From Stieleria tagensis (GTDB lineage Bacteria; Planctomycetota; Planctomycetia; Pirellulales; Pirellulaceae), in NCBI RefSeq assembly GCF_024129865.1, contig NZ_JAMYFE010000100.1, forward strand, positions 1 through 39,888: a DNA stretch of 39,888 nucleotides. Direction: 5' to 3'. Made by a program: the position numbers and the translations under genes. A model generated the notes under the pieces. The model was not told the origin of the DNA, did not search any database, and worked only from the letters and a program-made list of their open reading frames with translations. Below, one piece after another: positions 15,519 through 25,514 of this stretch (position 1 is the stretch's first letter; the number at the start of each line of letters is the position of its first letter).

Positions 15519-16304
15519 CCGTAGCTGGGCCGGCCACGGTTCAGAACTCGTCAAATGCCCCAACCGACGGAACCCTTGGCGGGATCAGCTACGACCATCG
15601 CATCCAACCGTAGCTGGGCCGGCCACGGTTCAGAACTCGTCAAATGCCCCAGATCCGACTGAACCCTTGGCGGGATCAGCTACGACCATCGCATCCAACC
15701 GTAGCTGGGCCGGCCACGGTTCAGAACTCGTCAAACCCCAGATCCGACGGAACTCTTGGCGGGATCAGCTACGACCATTGCCCCCAACCGTAGCTGGACC
15801 GGCCACGGTTCAGAATTCGTCAACGCCCCAACCGACTGAACCCTTGGCGGGATCAGCTACGACCATTGCATCCAACCGTAGCTGGACCGGCCACGGTTCA
15901 GAATTCGTCAAACCCCCGAACCGACTGAACCCTTGGCGAAATCAGCTACGACCATTGCACAACCGTAGCTGGGCCGGCCACGGTTCAGAACTCGTCAAAT
16001 GCCCCAACCGACTGAACCCTTGGCGGGATCAGCTACGACCATCGCATCCAACCGTAGCTGGACCGGCCACGGTTCAGAACTCGTCAAACGCCCAAACCGA
16101 CGGAACCCTTGGCGGGATCAGCTACGACCATCGCATCCAACCGTAGCTGGGCCGGCCACGGTTCAGAACTCGTCAAACGCTCAAACCGACGGAACCCTTG
16201 GCGGGATCAGCTACGACCATTGCCCCCAACCGTAGCTGGGCCGGCCACGGTTCAGAACTCGTCAACGCCCAGATCCGACGGAACCCTGGGCGGGATCAGC
16301 TACG
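15519..16304. repeat. tandem array of nine ~89-bp palindromic units
   Basis: Nine units start with CCGTAGCTG at 15519, 15608, 15699, 15788, 15876, 15963, 16052, 16141 and 16230 (spacing 87-91 bp). Each can fold into a long interrupted stem. In unit 1, CGTAGCTG (15520-15527) pairs with CAGCTACG (15586-15593), GCCA (15533-15536) with TGGC (15577-15580), and GGTTC (15538-15542) with GAACC (15570-15574). The loop between the arms varies most among units (e.g. ATGCCCCAACC, CCCCAGATCC, ACGCTCAAACC). The array fills the gap between the convergent epimerase-fusion and rpoD genes. It resembles a REP/BIME-type array. A related half-unit lies at 39844-39876. Confidence 0.93.
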
Positions 16305-16338
16305 GCACCAATTGCGATGACCTTTCAGGCAAGCGCTA

Positions 16339-18057
<1,719 letters not shown>

Positions 18058-18081
18058 TGTTCAAAACCTCATGTTTGAGTC

Positions 18082-18140
18082 GCCCATCATGGGCATGCGG
18101 GTCAGGTCTGGCGTTCACAGCGGTGCTTCAGCCGCTGTGA
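18082..18140. repeat. two palindromes between dnaG and rpoD
   Basis: GCCCAT-C-ATGGGC (18082-18094) is a perfect short dyad. TCACAGCGG (18115-18123) and CCGCTGTGA (18132-18140) form a perfect 9-bp hairpin with an 8-nt loop. No T-run follows on the minus strand, so they are not standard terminators. They may be mRNA processing or stability elements that uncouple rpoD from dnaG, or simply dispersed repeats. Confidence 0.6.
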
Positions 18141-18200
18141 CAATCAAATGGGTTGGGCGTTGCGGACGCCACATAGAGAATCCTTCGAACCTGTTCCTCC

Positions 18201-20246
18201 CTAACGGTCGATTTGATGACGATTTTTTTCACTGTCAAACAATTGTTTGAGCAGTTCGAGTTGTTCGGTTTCTTCCAGAGAAGCCGATTCAATTTTTGCG
18301 ATTTGCCGATGTTGTTCGGCAACGTTTTCACGTCGATGAAACTGTCCCAGTATCAACTGAAATCGTTCCTCGGCGCTCTGTTTGGTCAGACCATCGCGCT
18401 GTGCCATCCGAAACTGCATCGTGACAACTTCGTTTTTCAGAAAATCGTTTTCTAAAAACAGCAACAACGTTTCGACGTCCAGATCACGGCCTTGCAAATC
18501 CAATTCTTGATAGGCCGCCAAGATCATTTTCGCCGACAGCGTATCTAACCATTCCGGATCAATTTTTTCAACGGCCCGACCGGCCATTTCAGTGGACTCG
18601 ATCATGATTTCAAACAGTTCGCGGTCATAGCCGCTTAAAGTTTCTTCACGATCGTTGCCGCGTTGGACGGAAACAGGATTCTGGCTGTTGGTCGCCTGGG
18701 AATCATAGTCGCCGTGAACACCCGGAACAAAAAACTCGAACTCACCGGAATCGTACTCGGCGGCTTCGGACAACATTAAATTGGGATCGATCGGCCCGGT
18801 CGAGGAACGTTGATGATCCGCCGACGTTTTCACGGGTGACGTGTCGTTGCTGCTGGACTTCGCGACCGCATCACGACCGCTGCGATAACGTGCGGCGCTG
18901 GCGATCCGTTTCTTTTCTTCGCCGCGCTTCTGTTCCAAACGGTCTTCCAGCCGATTCGCCGCGATGCCGAATTTTCGCGACAGACGCAGCAGCATCTGAT
19001 CTTGTTTCAGCGGATCCAGTTTGGGCACTTTGGCCAAGATTCCCATCATCGTGTCGATCGCCTGCATCACCGCATGCGTGTCATTGGTGACATCGACACC
19101 CGCCGTCAACGAAGTCAATTTGTGTTCCAATGCATCCGGCGCGTCGGCGACCAGTTTCTCCAACGACTCGCGTCCGTGGGCCTGCAGATAGTCGGCCGGG
19201 TCCATGCCATCGGGCAGCGTCAAAACGCGTAGGTCCGCGTCGGCTTTGACAAAAATCTCCAAAACTTCGTCGGCCCGCCGCTGCCCGGCAGCGTCGCCGT
19301 CGAGCATCAACACCACGCGCCCGGTCAATCGCTTCAGCAGTTTGACGTGCGCGTCACCCAATGCCGTTCCCAAGACGGCGACGACGGGATCGATCCCGAA
19401 CTGGCGGGCCGCGATCACATCGGTGTAGCCCTCCATCACCAATGCTTGGCCGCCCTTGCGAATGGACTCGCGAGCGAGTTGCAGACCGTACAACTGTTGT
19501 GATTTTCGAAACAGTTTTGTTTCTGGACCGTTGATGTATTTGCCGCCGACCTTGTCGCCCAACCGCTCGGCGATCGCAGGGATCACACGACCGCCCATTG
19601 AAATCGGACGGTTTTGCATGTCGTGAATCGGAAACATCAAACGTCCACGAAACAAGTCGTAGCTGCCATTGCCGCTGTTGCGATTCAGCGCGACTCCGGC
19701 CGCCGCGGCGATCTCGGGTCGAAACTTTTCACGCTGCAGCAGGTTGATCACAAAATCCCAACTGTCGGGGGCAAACCCGATCCGGAACAATTGTCGATGT
19801 GCGTCGTCGATGCCACGACTGGCCAAATAGTCACGGGCAATTTTGGCGTCGTCGCTGCGTGGCGAATCGAGTTGGTCGAAATAGGCGTCGGCAACTAATT
19901 TCACGGCCGACAACAGGGTGCTCTTGTCGTCCTTGGAACCGGCTTCGACCTTGGGACCGGCTTGGTATTCGATTCCGGCTTGCTCGGCCAGCATCCGCAG
20001 AGCACTGGGAAAATCGACGCCGTCACGTCGCATCACAAAACTGAAGACGTCGCCACCGATATCACAGACCCAGCATTTCCAGGACTGGCGCTCGCGATCG
20101 ACTGTCAACGACGGCGAACGGTCATCGTGCCAAGGGCAACACGCCGCCAGCGCTCGTCCCTTGGGGACCAGCGTCAACGACGAACCGATCACGTCGACAA
20201 TGTCGACGGCGGCGCGCACTCGTTCTCTCAGGTCGAGGTCCATCAT
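18201..20246 (-). CDS. dnaG: DNA primase
   Basis: A primase that makes RNA primers for replication, 681 residues from ATG 20246. The CHC2 zinc finger is C37-x2-H40-x17-C58-x2-C61. The TOPRIM catalytic core contains VMEGYTDVIAARQFGI and MLDGDAAGQRRADEVL (roughly residues 265-345), and a long C-terminal part presumably binds the DnaB helicase. The same frame is open for 85 residues further upstream, but the conserved primase N-terminus begins right after ATG 20246, so I place the start there; ATG 20243 is an alternative. The linker around 430-540 is Ser/Asp-rich. It is followed by rpoD on the same strand. Confidence 0.95.
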   Translation of the reverse strand: MMDLDLRERVRAAVDIVDVIGSSLTLVPKGRALAACCPWHDDRSPSLTVDRERQSWKCWVCDIGGDVFSFVMRRDGVDFPSALRMLAEQAGIEYQAGPKVEAGSKDDKSTLLSAVKLVADAYFDQLDSPRSDDAKIARDYLASRGIDDAHRQLFRIGFAPDSWDFVINLLQREKFRPEIAAAAGVALNRNSGNGSYDLFRGRLMFPIHDMQNRPISMGGRVIPAIAERLGDKVGGKYINGPETKLFRKSQQLYGLQLARESIRKGGQALVMEGYTDVIAARQFGIDPVVAVLGTALGDAHVKLLKRLTGRVVLMLDGDAAGQRRADEVLEIFVKADADLRVLTLPDGMDPADYLQAHGRESLEKLVADAPDALEHKLTSLTAGVDVTNDTHAVMQAIDTMMGILAKVPKLDPLKQDQMLLRLSRKFGIAANRLEDRLEQKRGEEKKRIASAARYRSGRDAVAKSSSNDTSPVKTSADHQRSSTGPIDPNLMLSEAAEYDSGEFEFFVPGVHGDYDSQATNSQNPVSVQRGNDREETLSGYDRELFEIMIESTEMAGRAVEKIDPEWLDTLSAKMILAAYQELDLQGRDLDVETLLLFLENDFLKNEVVTMQFRMAQRDGLTKQSAEERFQLILGQFHRRENVAEQHRQIAKIESASLEETEQLELLKQLFDSEKNRHQIDR

Positions 20247-21007
20247 CACGGACAAAGCGACTCGCTGGGAAAGTCCACACAAGTTCCATCCGAACTTGCG
20301 CAGGTTTTGGGCGAAACCATCCGGATCGGTCGACTCGTGCCGCGTCAGCATCAACTGACACCTGCGGCAAAGACTTTCTCCTGAAAGTCGTTCGAGCAAA
20401 TTTCGATCACACGCACTCCGTTGCAGCGTAACAAATTTTGTGGCGACCTGAACGGCGGCCACAAATCGCTTGTTTCGCATGCGAGCGGGCAGGAGTTTCA
20501 CGACAGTGCGTTTTCACGTCAAGATCAGTTTCACGACCAAATCAATGCCAATTGTCCCCGCTAATCATGCCCCCTGGATTGACGCTCTTTTCATCCACAA
20601 ATACCGCTGAAACCGGCCCCCTGGACGCTGCAGGGAATTTCTTTCGTGGTTGCCATCGGCGGCCCGGCCTCCAGATTGACCACACCACCCGACGGGCCAG
20701 TTGTTTGAAGCCAGCGCCAAACAGCCTCAGAGGGCGATACACAAAGTGACGGCGGCGTGAGCCGCCGGAATCCGGGGGGATTTTGCTCCTCGGCCGGAGG
20801 GGCGGCACAGGGATTCACGCCGCCGGCAGGCATGATGTCGCCCGCTGGGCTTTGGAAAGCGCTGACTTCGAAACTCACGCGTCGGGTTGCCATTGCCACG
20901 GCAATTTCCCCTCCTTGCGGACGAAATCCTGATTGGACATCGGTGGCCAACGTTTATAATCCCCAAACCGCCTCTGTTTGATTTTGGGCTTTCACACCGC
21001 CGTCTCC
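20247..21007. other. long divergent intergenic region with structured repeats
   Basis: About 760 bp lie between dnaG and the plus-strand membrane protein gene. No recognisable gene is present. It contains GGCGGCGTGA (20751-20760) facing TCACGCCGCC (20815-20824), a perfect 10-bp inverted repeat whose left arm also forms its own hairpin with the adjacent GCCGCC. CTCACGCGTCGGGTTG (about 20875-20890) recurs at about 39760-39775. The region is probably repeat-derived and also holds the dnaG promoter, which I could not pinpoint. Confidence 0.5.
20751..20824. repeat. GC-rich inverted repeat upstream of dnaG
   Basis: The perfect 10-bp arms GGCGGCGTGA (20751-20760) and TCACGCCGCC (20815-20824) enclose a GC-rich centre, with internal hairpins such as GGCGGC-GTGA-GCCGCC at 20751-20766. 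It has no coding capacity and looks like another member of the dispersed palindromic elements in this genome. Confidence 0.65.
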
Positions 21008-22207
21008 ATGCCCGCTTACGACATCGACTCGCAAAGTCCTGAAGGTTCGTTCGACCCGGATCCGTCCGACGGTTGGGTTGTGCGACTGGGCAGTGTGGCT
21101 GGCATTCGTCTGTTTGTTTCCTGTTCCATTTTTGTCGCACTGGCCGTACTGACGGGACTGGTCGGCCTGGTTCGACTGCGGCCGGGCAATGAGGATTTGC
21201 CACTGATCACAGCCACCGCGCTGGCGTTTTGGTGCAGCGGTTGGGCCGTTCAAGTGATCGTGCAACTGTGCTTGCACTTTGGCACCCACGCCAGAACGGA
21301 ATCACTGAGAATCGGATTGTTGGGGGTGGAAATCACACACCCGTTGCAGCGTCGTCATCCGTGGACGGCCGTTGCCAATCTGACCTCCACCGTGCTGTCA
21401 CTTTCCGCTCTGACCCTGTTTGGGATTGGTTGCCTAAGCATTCACCTGCTGAACCGTTCCGCCGATCTGTCGCATTGGTCGGCCTGGGCCACGGCATTGT
21501 CCGCCCCCGGATTGGGCTTTGATTCGTTAAGAGATTGCTATCTGACAGCCGCTTGGTTGTTTTGGATCCAGGCCGCTTTCCAAGCGTATCCGCTACCACA
21601 CAATTTGGGGCGTGGCGCGATCGCGTCCTCCGTCGCTCTGTTCGCCGCCGAAGCCGATGACGAATTTCAACTGAAATTGTTGCGGCGAATGCTGCAATTG
21701 ATCGCCGTCATCACAGTGGTGATCGCAATGGGTCTGCTGTTGGCAGACGCAAACTCGGTCCTTCCCCGCTGGACGGTTTTGATCGCGGTCTCAATGTGGC
21801 TGTGGATTTCGTCCTACGCTGACGATCTGGAGGATTGGATCACGTCGGTTCACATCGCCGGCGCCGACCCGATCACGGCACGCTTCCGCGAAATCGCAGC
21901 AGAGGACGACCCGGCACGCGACGAACAAGCATCCGTGGAAAACGTTTCCGATCCTCCGCAAACCCCTTGGATCAGCGACATGATCGATTCCGTACGGATG
22001 CGTCAGAAACGCAAGAAAGCACTCGCTGCGTTGATGCGCGAACGCGAAGAGGCAAGTGACGAAGCCAGGTTGGATCACGTGTTGACGATTGTGGGTCGCC
22101 AGGGAACCGAGGGGCTAAGCCCTGAAGACCAGGCGCTACTCAAACGGGTGAGCGAGAACCTGCGCCGACGACGTGAATCCGAGTCCGCGTCGGACGATCA
22201 GCAGTAG
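21008..22207 (+). CDS. multi-spanning membrane protein, possibly a degenerate M50-like peptidase
   Basis: A 399-residue protein from ATG 21008 (the frame extends 10 codons to a TTG, judged unlikely). Several membrane helices lie at about residues 30-55, 65-85, 110-135, 175-195 and 235-270, followed by a charged cytoplasmic tail ending in LTIVGRQGTEGLSPEDQALL and an Arg-rich stretch. The start (VVRLGSVAGIRLFVSCSIFV) and the PLPHNLGR segment recall site-2 protease (M50) proteins, and the tail recalls those of planctomycete rhomboid or M50 proteins. However, the region where HExxH should lie reads IVQLCLHFGTH, so no zinc site is evident. Function unknown; the family assignment is tentative. Confidence 0.6.
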   Translation: MPAYDIDSQSPEGSFDPDPSDGWVVRLGSVAGIRLFVSCSIFVALAVLTGLVGLVRLRPGNEDLPLITATALAFWCSGWAVQVIVQLCLHFGTHARTESLRIGLLGVEITHPLQRRHPWTAVANLTSTVLSLSALTLFGIGCLSIHLLNRSADLSHWSAWATALSAPGLGFDSLRDCYLTAAWLFWIQAAFQAYPLPHNLGRGAIASSVALFAAEADDEFQLKLLRRMLQLIAVITVVIAMGLLLADANSVLPRWTVLIAVSMWLWISSYADDLEDWITSVHIAGADPITARFREIAAEDDPARDEQASVENVSDPPQTPWISDMIDSVRMRQKRKKALAALMREREEASDEARLDHVLTIVGRQGTEGLSPEDQALLKRVSENLRRRRESESASDDQQ

Positions 22208-22215
22208 TGCCCGGT

Positions 22216-23157
22216 TCAACGCGTTAGCGTCGTGTCAGAACGAGCGGTTTGGACCGTTGATCCCGCTTGAGTGATTCCCCGGTAGGCGTGCCCGGTCAGC
22301 GCCCCCGCGGCGCGACCATAGATACTGCCATAGGGCAGAAAGCCCAACACCTGAGCCCCCAGGGCGCCGGCAAAGTCCGGATACAAAATCCGCTCTGCTT
22401 CCTTCAACTTAGCTGGCGATCCCGATTGTTTTAAATAGTTCAACACCTCTTTGTTGGCGAGTGATTCGTGCCACATCCCCAACAGTGGCGCTCCCTGACC
22501 CGCCGCGTACGTGCCGGGCAACGAGCGGCTATGAACGTCTTTGGCATACGCGGCTTTGGCCAATCCGATCGACGGGATGTCCGAATACAGGTGCACCGTG
22601 TCGGTGAACGGGCTATACCAATCGCCACCCACTAAACGTCCCGGCGCCAACGTGTATCGCAACCAATCGTAGGTTCCGACGGTGTATTTCCACGGCGCTG
22701 CGATCCGTTTGTTGTCCACCATTCGCTGCCATTCCCCCAGCGGATCGTATTGGTTGGATCGCACCAACACCGAATCCAATTGGTTGCGCCGCAGGTAGCT
22801 CAGGATTTCGCGTTCGGTTTGCGGGCTGATTTGATGGTTGTCAGCGCGTCGGTCCCAAAGCGCAAGTTTGTTGACCACTCCAAACGCCGATCCAAATTCG
22901 TCCAAAAACCGGTTCGGACGACCACGAACGATTTGATGGGAGTTCCAACCGGCGAGCGAATCACAACCATCGGTCTGATCATTCAGTTCATCGCAGAGCG
23001 GTTCGCCACCATCCGAATGACCGTCGACGACATCGCAAACCGGCCGATCGCAACCGCCCCCTGCCGAGCGATGCGACAGCCCATGACATCCGCTGGACGC
23101 CAGTAGGACTGCGGCACCCAGCCCCAGTAATACTTGGTTTAGTTTTGCGCTGATCAT
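22216..23157 (-). CDS. hypothetical lipoprotein
   Basis: A 313-residue predicted lipoprotein. ATG 23157 is chosen because GAGGAGA lies just before it and it is followed at once by a signal peptide with lipobox LLASSGC (Cys near residue 20). The mature part begins Gly/Cys/Asp-rich, then continues into a region I do not recognise with GEWQRMVDNKRIAAPWKYTV and TDTVHLYSDIPSIGLAKAAY motifs, and a glycine-rich end (YGSIYGRAAGALTGHAYRG). It probably sits in the cell envelope. It converges with the M50-like gene with only 8 bp between the stops. Confidence 0.7.
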   Translation of the reverse strand: MISAKLNQVLLGLGAAVLLASSGCHGLSHRSAGGGCDRPVCDVVDGHSDGGEPLCDELNDQTDGCDSLAGWNSHQIVRGRPNRFLDEFGSAFGVVNKLALWDRRADNHQISPQTEREILSYLRRNQLDSVLVRSNQYDPLGEWQRMVDNKRIAAPWKYTVGTYDWLRYTLAPGRLVGGDWYSPFTDTVHLYSDIPSIGLAKAAYAKDVHSRSLPGTYAAGQGAPLLGMWHESLANKEVLNYLKQSGSPAKLKEAERILYPDFAGALGAQVLGFLPYGSIYGRAAGALTGHAYRGITQAGSTVQTARSDTTLTR

Positions 23158-23541
23158 CGTGATCTCTCCTCGAAACCGCCGATCCAATCCCGTCGGCAAT
23201 CCATCCTGTCTCCATCATCCTCTGTCGTCCGTCGCTCCCAATCCGCTTTGGACGCTCGCCCCCCAACGACCGAATGTATTTCAGATCAAACCGCATAATC
23301 CATGCAATCGGAAAGGGAGGGAGCGGACGCTGGTGCAACTTCAAATCACTAGCCCGGATCAGCCATCAGCCGTTGAGCGATAAGCTCACTTGCCCCTCGC
23401 GATCAACGTCGCATAGCCCAGAGAATCGGACGCTAGTGCGTGTGCGGCTGATTAGCGCGGAAGGTAATCTGGCAGGTTCTCGCAGCACTTTGCCAGCAAA
23501 ATTCTTGCGACGTTCGGTGCCGCTGTCGTGACGGATCCAGG
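23158..23541. other. intergenic region, no gene recognised
   Basis: This 384-bp stretch between the lipoprotein gene and the nitrilase-family gene holds the lipoprotein promoter and ribosome-binding site near its left end. A 60-codon minus-strand frame from 23548, overlapping the nitrilase stop, has no recognisable motif. Nothing else is supported. Confidence 0.4.
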
Positions 23542-24309
23542 CTAGCAATAGCGAATGTCACGGAGCGCCGGAAATTGCTGTCGCCATTGCCGCAGCGCTT
23601 CGACATCAATTTCTGCTTTGATGACCTGTTCTTGATCGGTGGCTTCGAACAGCGGCTTGCCCATCTGGTCGAACCCAGCGCTACGCCCATCAAACACCAA
23701 ACCAGGTTCATTGCCACATCGATTGACCCCCACGACCGCCGCCATGTTCTCAATCGCACGGGCCTGAAGTAGACGCACCCAGTGTTCCGAACGCTTGGCC
23801 GGCCAACAGGCGATCAACGTGATCAATTCAGCGCCCTGTTTCACCGCCGGCCGAAACAACTCGGGAAATCGCAAGTCATAGCAGATGAACGGCGCGATCT
23901 TGACGCCCTGCCACTCAAAAACTTGTTGGGAATCACCCGGCTGAAAATGGTTTTCTTCGCCCGAGACGGAAAACGGCTGCATTTTTCGGTAGCGCACCAA
24001 CTCGGTCCCATCGGGCGCAAACACCACGGCTTCGTTACAGGATTTGCCGTCACAGATCGGACCGGCGACTCCACCCATCATGGCGACTTGATATTGGGCA
24101 GCCAATTCACGCAACAAGCCTTCGCCCTCTCGCTGCGGGGACTGCGCGGTGACTTTGACGTTCATACTGAAACCAGTCTCAAACATTTCAGGCACAATCA
24201 CCAGCGCACCGGGCGTGATGGTTGTGGACGCCAGCAACTGACGCAGACGCTGATGGTTTGCGGATTTGTCTTCCCAGACCATGTCCATTTGGACGGCGAT
24301 GATTTGCAT
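23542..24309 (-). CDS. carbon-nitrogen hydrolase, omega-amidase type (YafV/Nit2-like)
   Basis: A 255-residue nitrilase-superfamily enzyme with the full catalytic triad: E41 (VPEMFETGFSM), K109 (RYRKMQPFS) and C143 (FICYDLRFPE). The FETGFSM and KMQPFSVSGEENHF segments match omega-amidases such as E. coli YafV and mammalian Nit2, which hydrolyse alpha-ketoglutaramate or alpha-ketosuccinamate. It starts 25 bp after the aminotransferase stop, and that pairing fits a glutamine-transaminase/omega-amidase route that makes 2-oxo-acid transamination irreversible, for example in methionine salvage. The protein is cytoplasmic, with no signal peptide. Confidence 0.9.
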   Translation of the reverse strand: MQIIAVQMDMVWEDKSANHQRLRQLLASTTITPGALVIVPEMFETGFSMNVKVTAQSPQREGEGLLRELAAQYQVAMMGGVAGPICDGKSCNEAVVFAPDGTELVRYRKMQPFSVSGEENHFQPGDSQQVFEWQGVKIAPFICYDLRFPELFRPAVKQGAELITLIACWPAKRSEHWVRLLQARAIENMAAVVGVNRCGNEPGLVFDGRSAGFDQMGKPLFEATDQEQVIKAEIDVEALRQWRQQFPALRDIRYC

Positions 24310-24333
24310 GTTTCTGACCGAATCCTGTGTTTC

Positions 24334-25497
24334 CTAAAGCAACTTTTGTAAGCCCTTGCATAACCGCCCGACTCCGTCGACCACCGCCGAGGGCTGAAGC
24401 GCACCATACGATGCTCGCAAACAACAACCCTGCGTCACACCGAACGCGCTGCCGGGTAAGACCGCCACGCCAAAATCACGAATCAACTGTTCCACCAACT
24501 GCATGTCCGAGCGGTCGGTTTGTAAGTGCAAGAACAGATAAAACGCCCCTTGCGGCGTCGCCTGATGACATTTTCCACCAAGTACGCTCAGCGATTCTAA
24601 ACTGGCGTCACGCACCGCATTCAAACCACCGATCTGATCGCGACACCAGTCAGCACCGACGGTTAAAGCCGCCGATGCGGCGGTCTGGCAAACGATCGGC
24701 GGGCAAATCAAATTGGTATCCTGGATTTTCTTGATCGCATCGACCAGATGATTCGGAACAACACAGTAGCCGACCCGCCATCCCGCCATCCCATAGGTCT
24801 TGGACAACGAGAATAACGAAATCGTGTGCCGCCCCGCCCCAGCCCGCGATCCTGGCGAATAGTGCTGCAGCCCATCATACAAAAAGTATTCGTAGGCTTC
24901 GTCACAAACATGATAGATGCCCTGTCGAGCGCACAGCTGATTGATCGAATTCAAATCTTGCGGTGAATAGACTGTACCGGTCGGGTTATTGGGTGAGACC
25001 GTCACAATCGCCTTGGTTCGCGGTGTCATCGCATCGGCAATGGCGTCCAGGTCAGGTTGATGATCGGCCAGCGTCGGCACCACAACCGGTCGGCATCCCG
25101 CAATTTCAATCGCCATCTGGTGATTGAAATAGTAGGGAGCCAGAAGGATGATTTCATCGTCCACATCGGCAATCGCTAGGATTGCATTTAGAAATCCCAT
25201 GTTCGCGCCGGCGGTGACGACAACGGTGGACTGTTGTGCGACCAAATCGATCTCGTTCTCGGTGACCAATTTGTCACGGATCAATTCGATCAACCCATCG
25301 CTACCGGACACATCGCCATAACGATCCAGACTGCGATCATGCTGTGCCGCCTGTGAGACGGCCTGGAAGACTTGCGGCGGCGGTGGAAAATGCACCACGC
25401 CTTGCCCCAACGAAATGGTCCCGGGATGCTGCCGGGTCCAGCGCCCCACGATCGGAATCACGGGATCCTGGACATGCTGGATTCGACGGGCGATCAT
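24334..25497 (-). CDS. class I/II pyridoxal-phosphate aminotransferase
   Basis: A 387-residue fold-type I aminotransferase. Key features are AGANMGF near residue 96 for phosphate binding, the NPTG motif at 171-174, the CDEAYEYF segment with the ring-binding Asp near 199, the Schiff-base Lys K233 in SLSKTYG, and the WRVGY Arg just after it. The family includes glutamine- and methionine-linked transaminases (YbdL/MtnE-like). The downstream omega-amidase suggests glutamine as amino donor, but substrate specificity cannot be read from the sequence. It starts 17 bp after the stop of the AsmA-like gene, so the three may be cotranscribed. Confidence 0.9.
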   Translation of the reverse strand: MIARRIQHVQDPVIPIVGRWTRQHPGTISLGQGVVHFPPPPQVFQAVSQAAQHDRSLDRYGDVSGSDGLIELIRDKLVTENEIDLVAQQSTVVVTAGANMGFLNAILAIADVDDEIILLAPYYFNHQMAIEIAGCRPVVVPTLADHQPDLDAIADAMTPRTKAIVTVSPNNPTGTVYSPQDLNSINQLCARQGIYHVCDEAYEYFLYDGLQHYSPGSRAGAGRHTISLFSLSKTYGMAGWRVGYCVVPNHLVDAIKKIQDTNLICPPIVCQTAASAALTVGADWCRDQIGGLNAVRDASLESLSVLGGKCHQATPQGAFYLFLHLQTDRSDMQLVEQLIRDFGVAVLPGSAFGVTQGCCLRASYGALQPSAVVDGVGRLCKGLQKLL

Positions 25498-25514
25498 GCG
25501 GTGCCTGTTGTTGG

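Noticed and set aside
15519-16304. CRISPR array
   Set aside because: Units are about 89 bp with only small variation in the loop; there are no short identical repeats separated by unique spacers of constant length, and no cas genes nearby.
20247-20501. N-terminal extension of DnaG to 20501
   Set aside because: The upstream 85 residues do not resemble primase, whereas the conserved zinc-finger N-terminus starts directly after ATG 20246.
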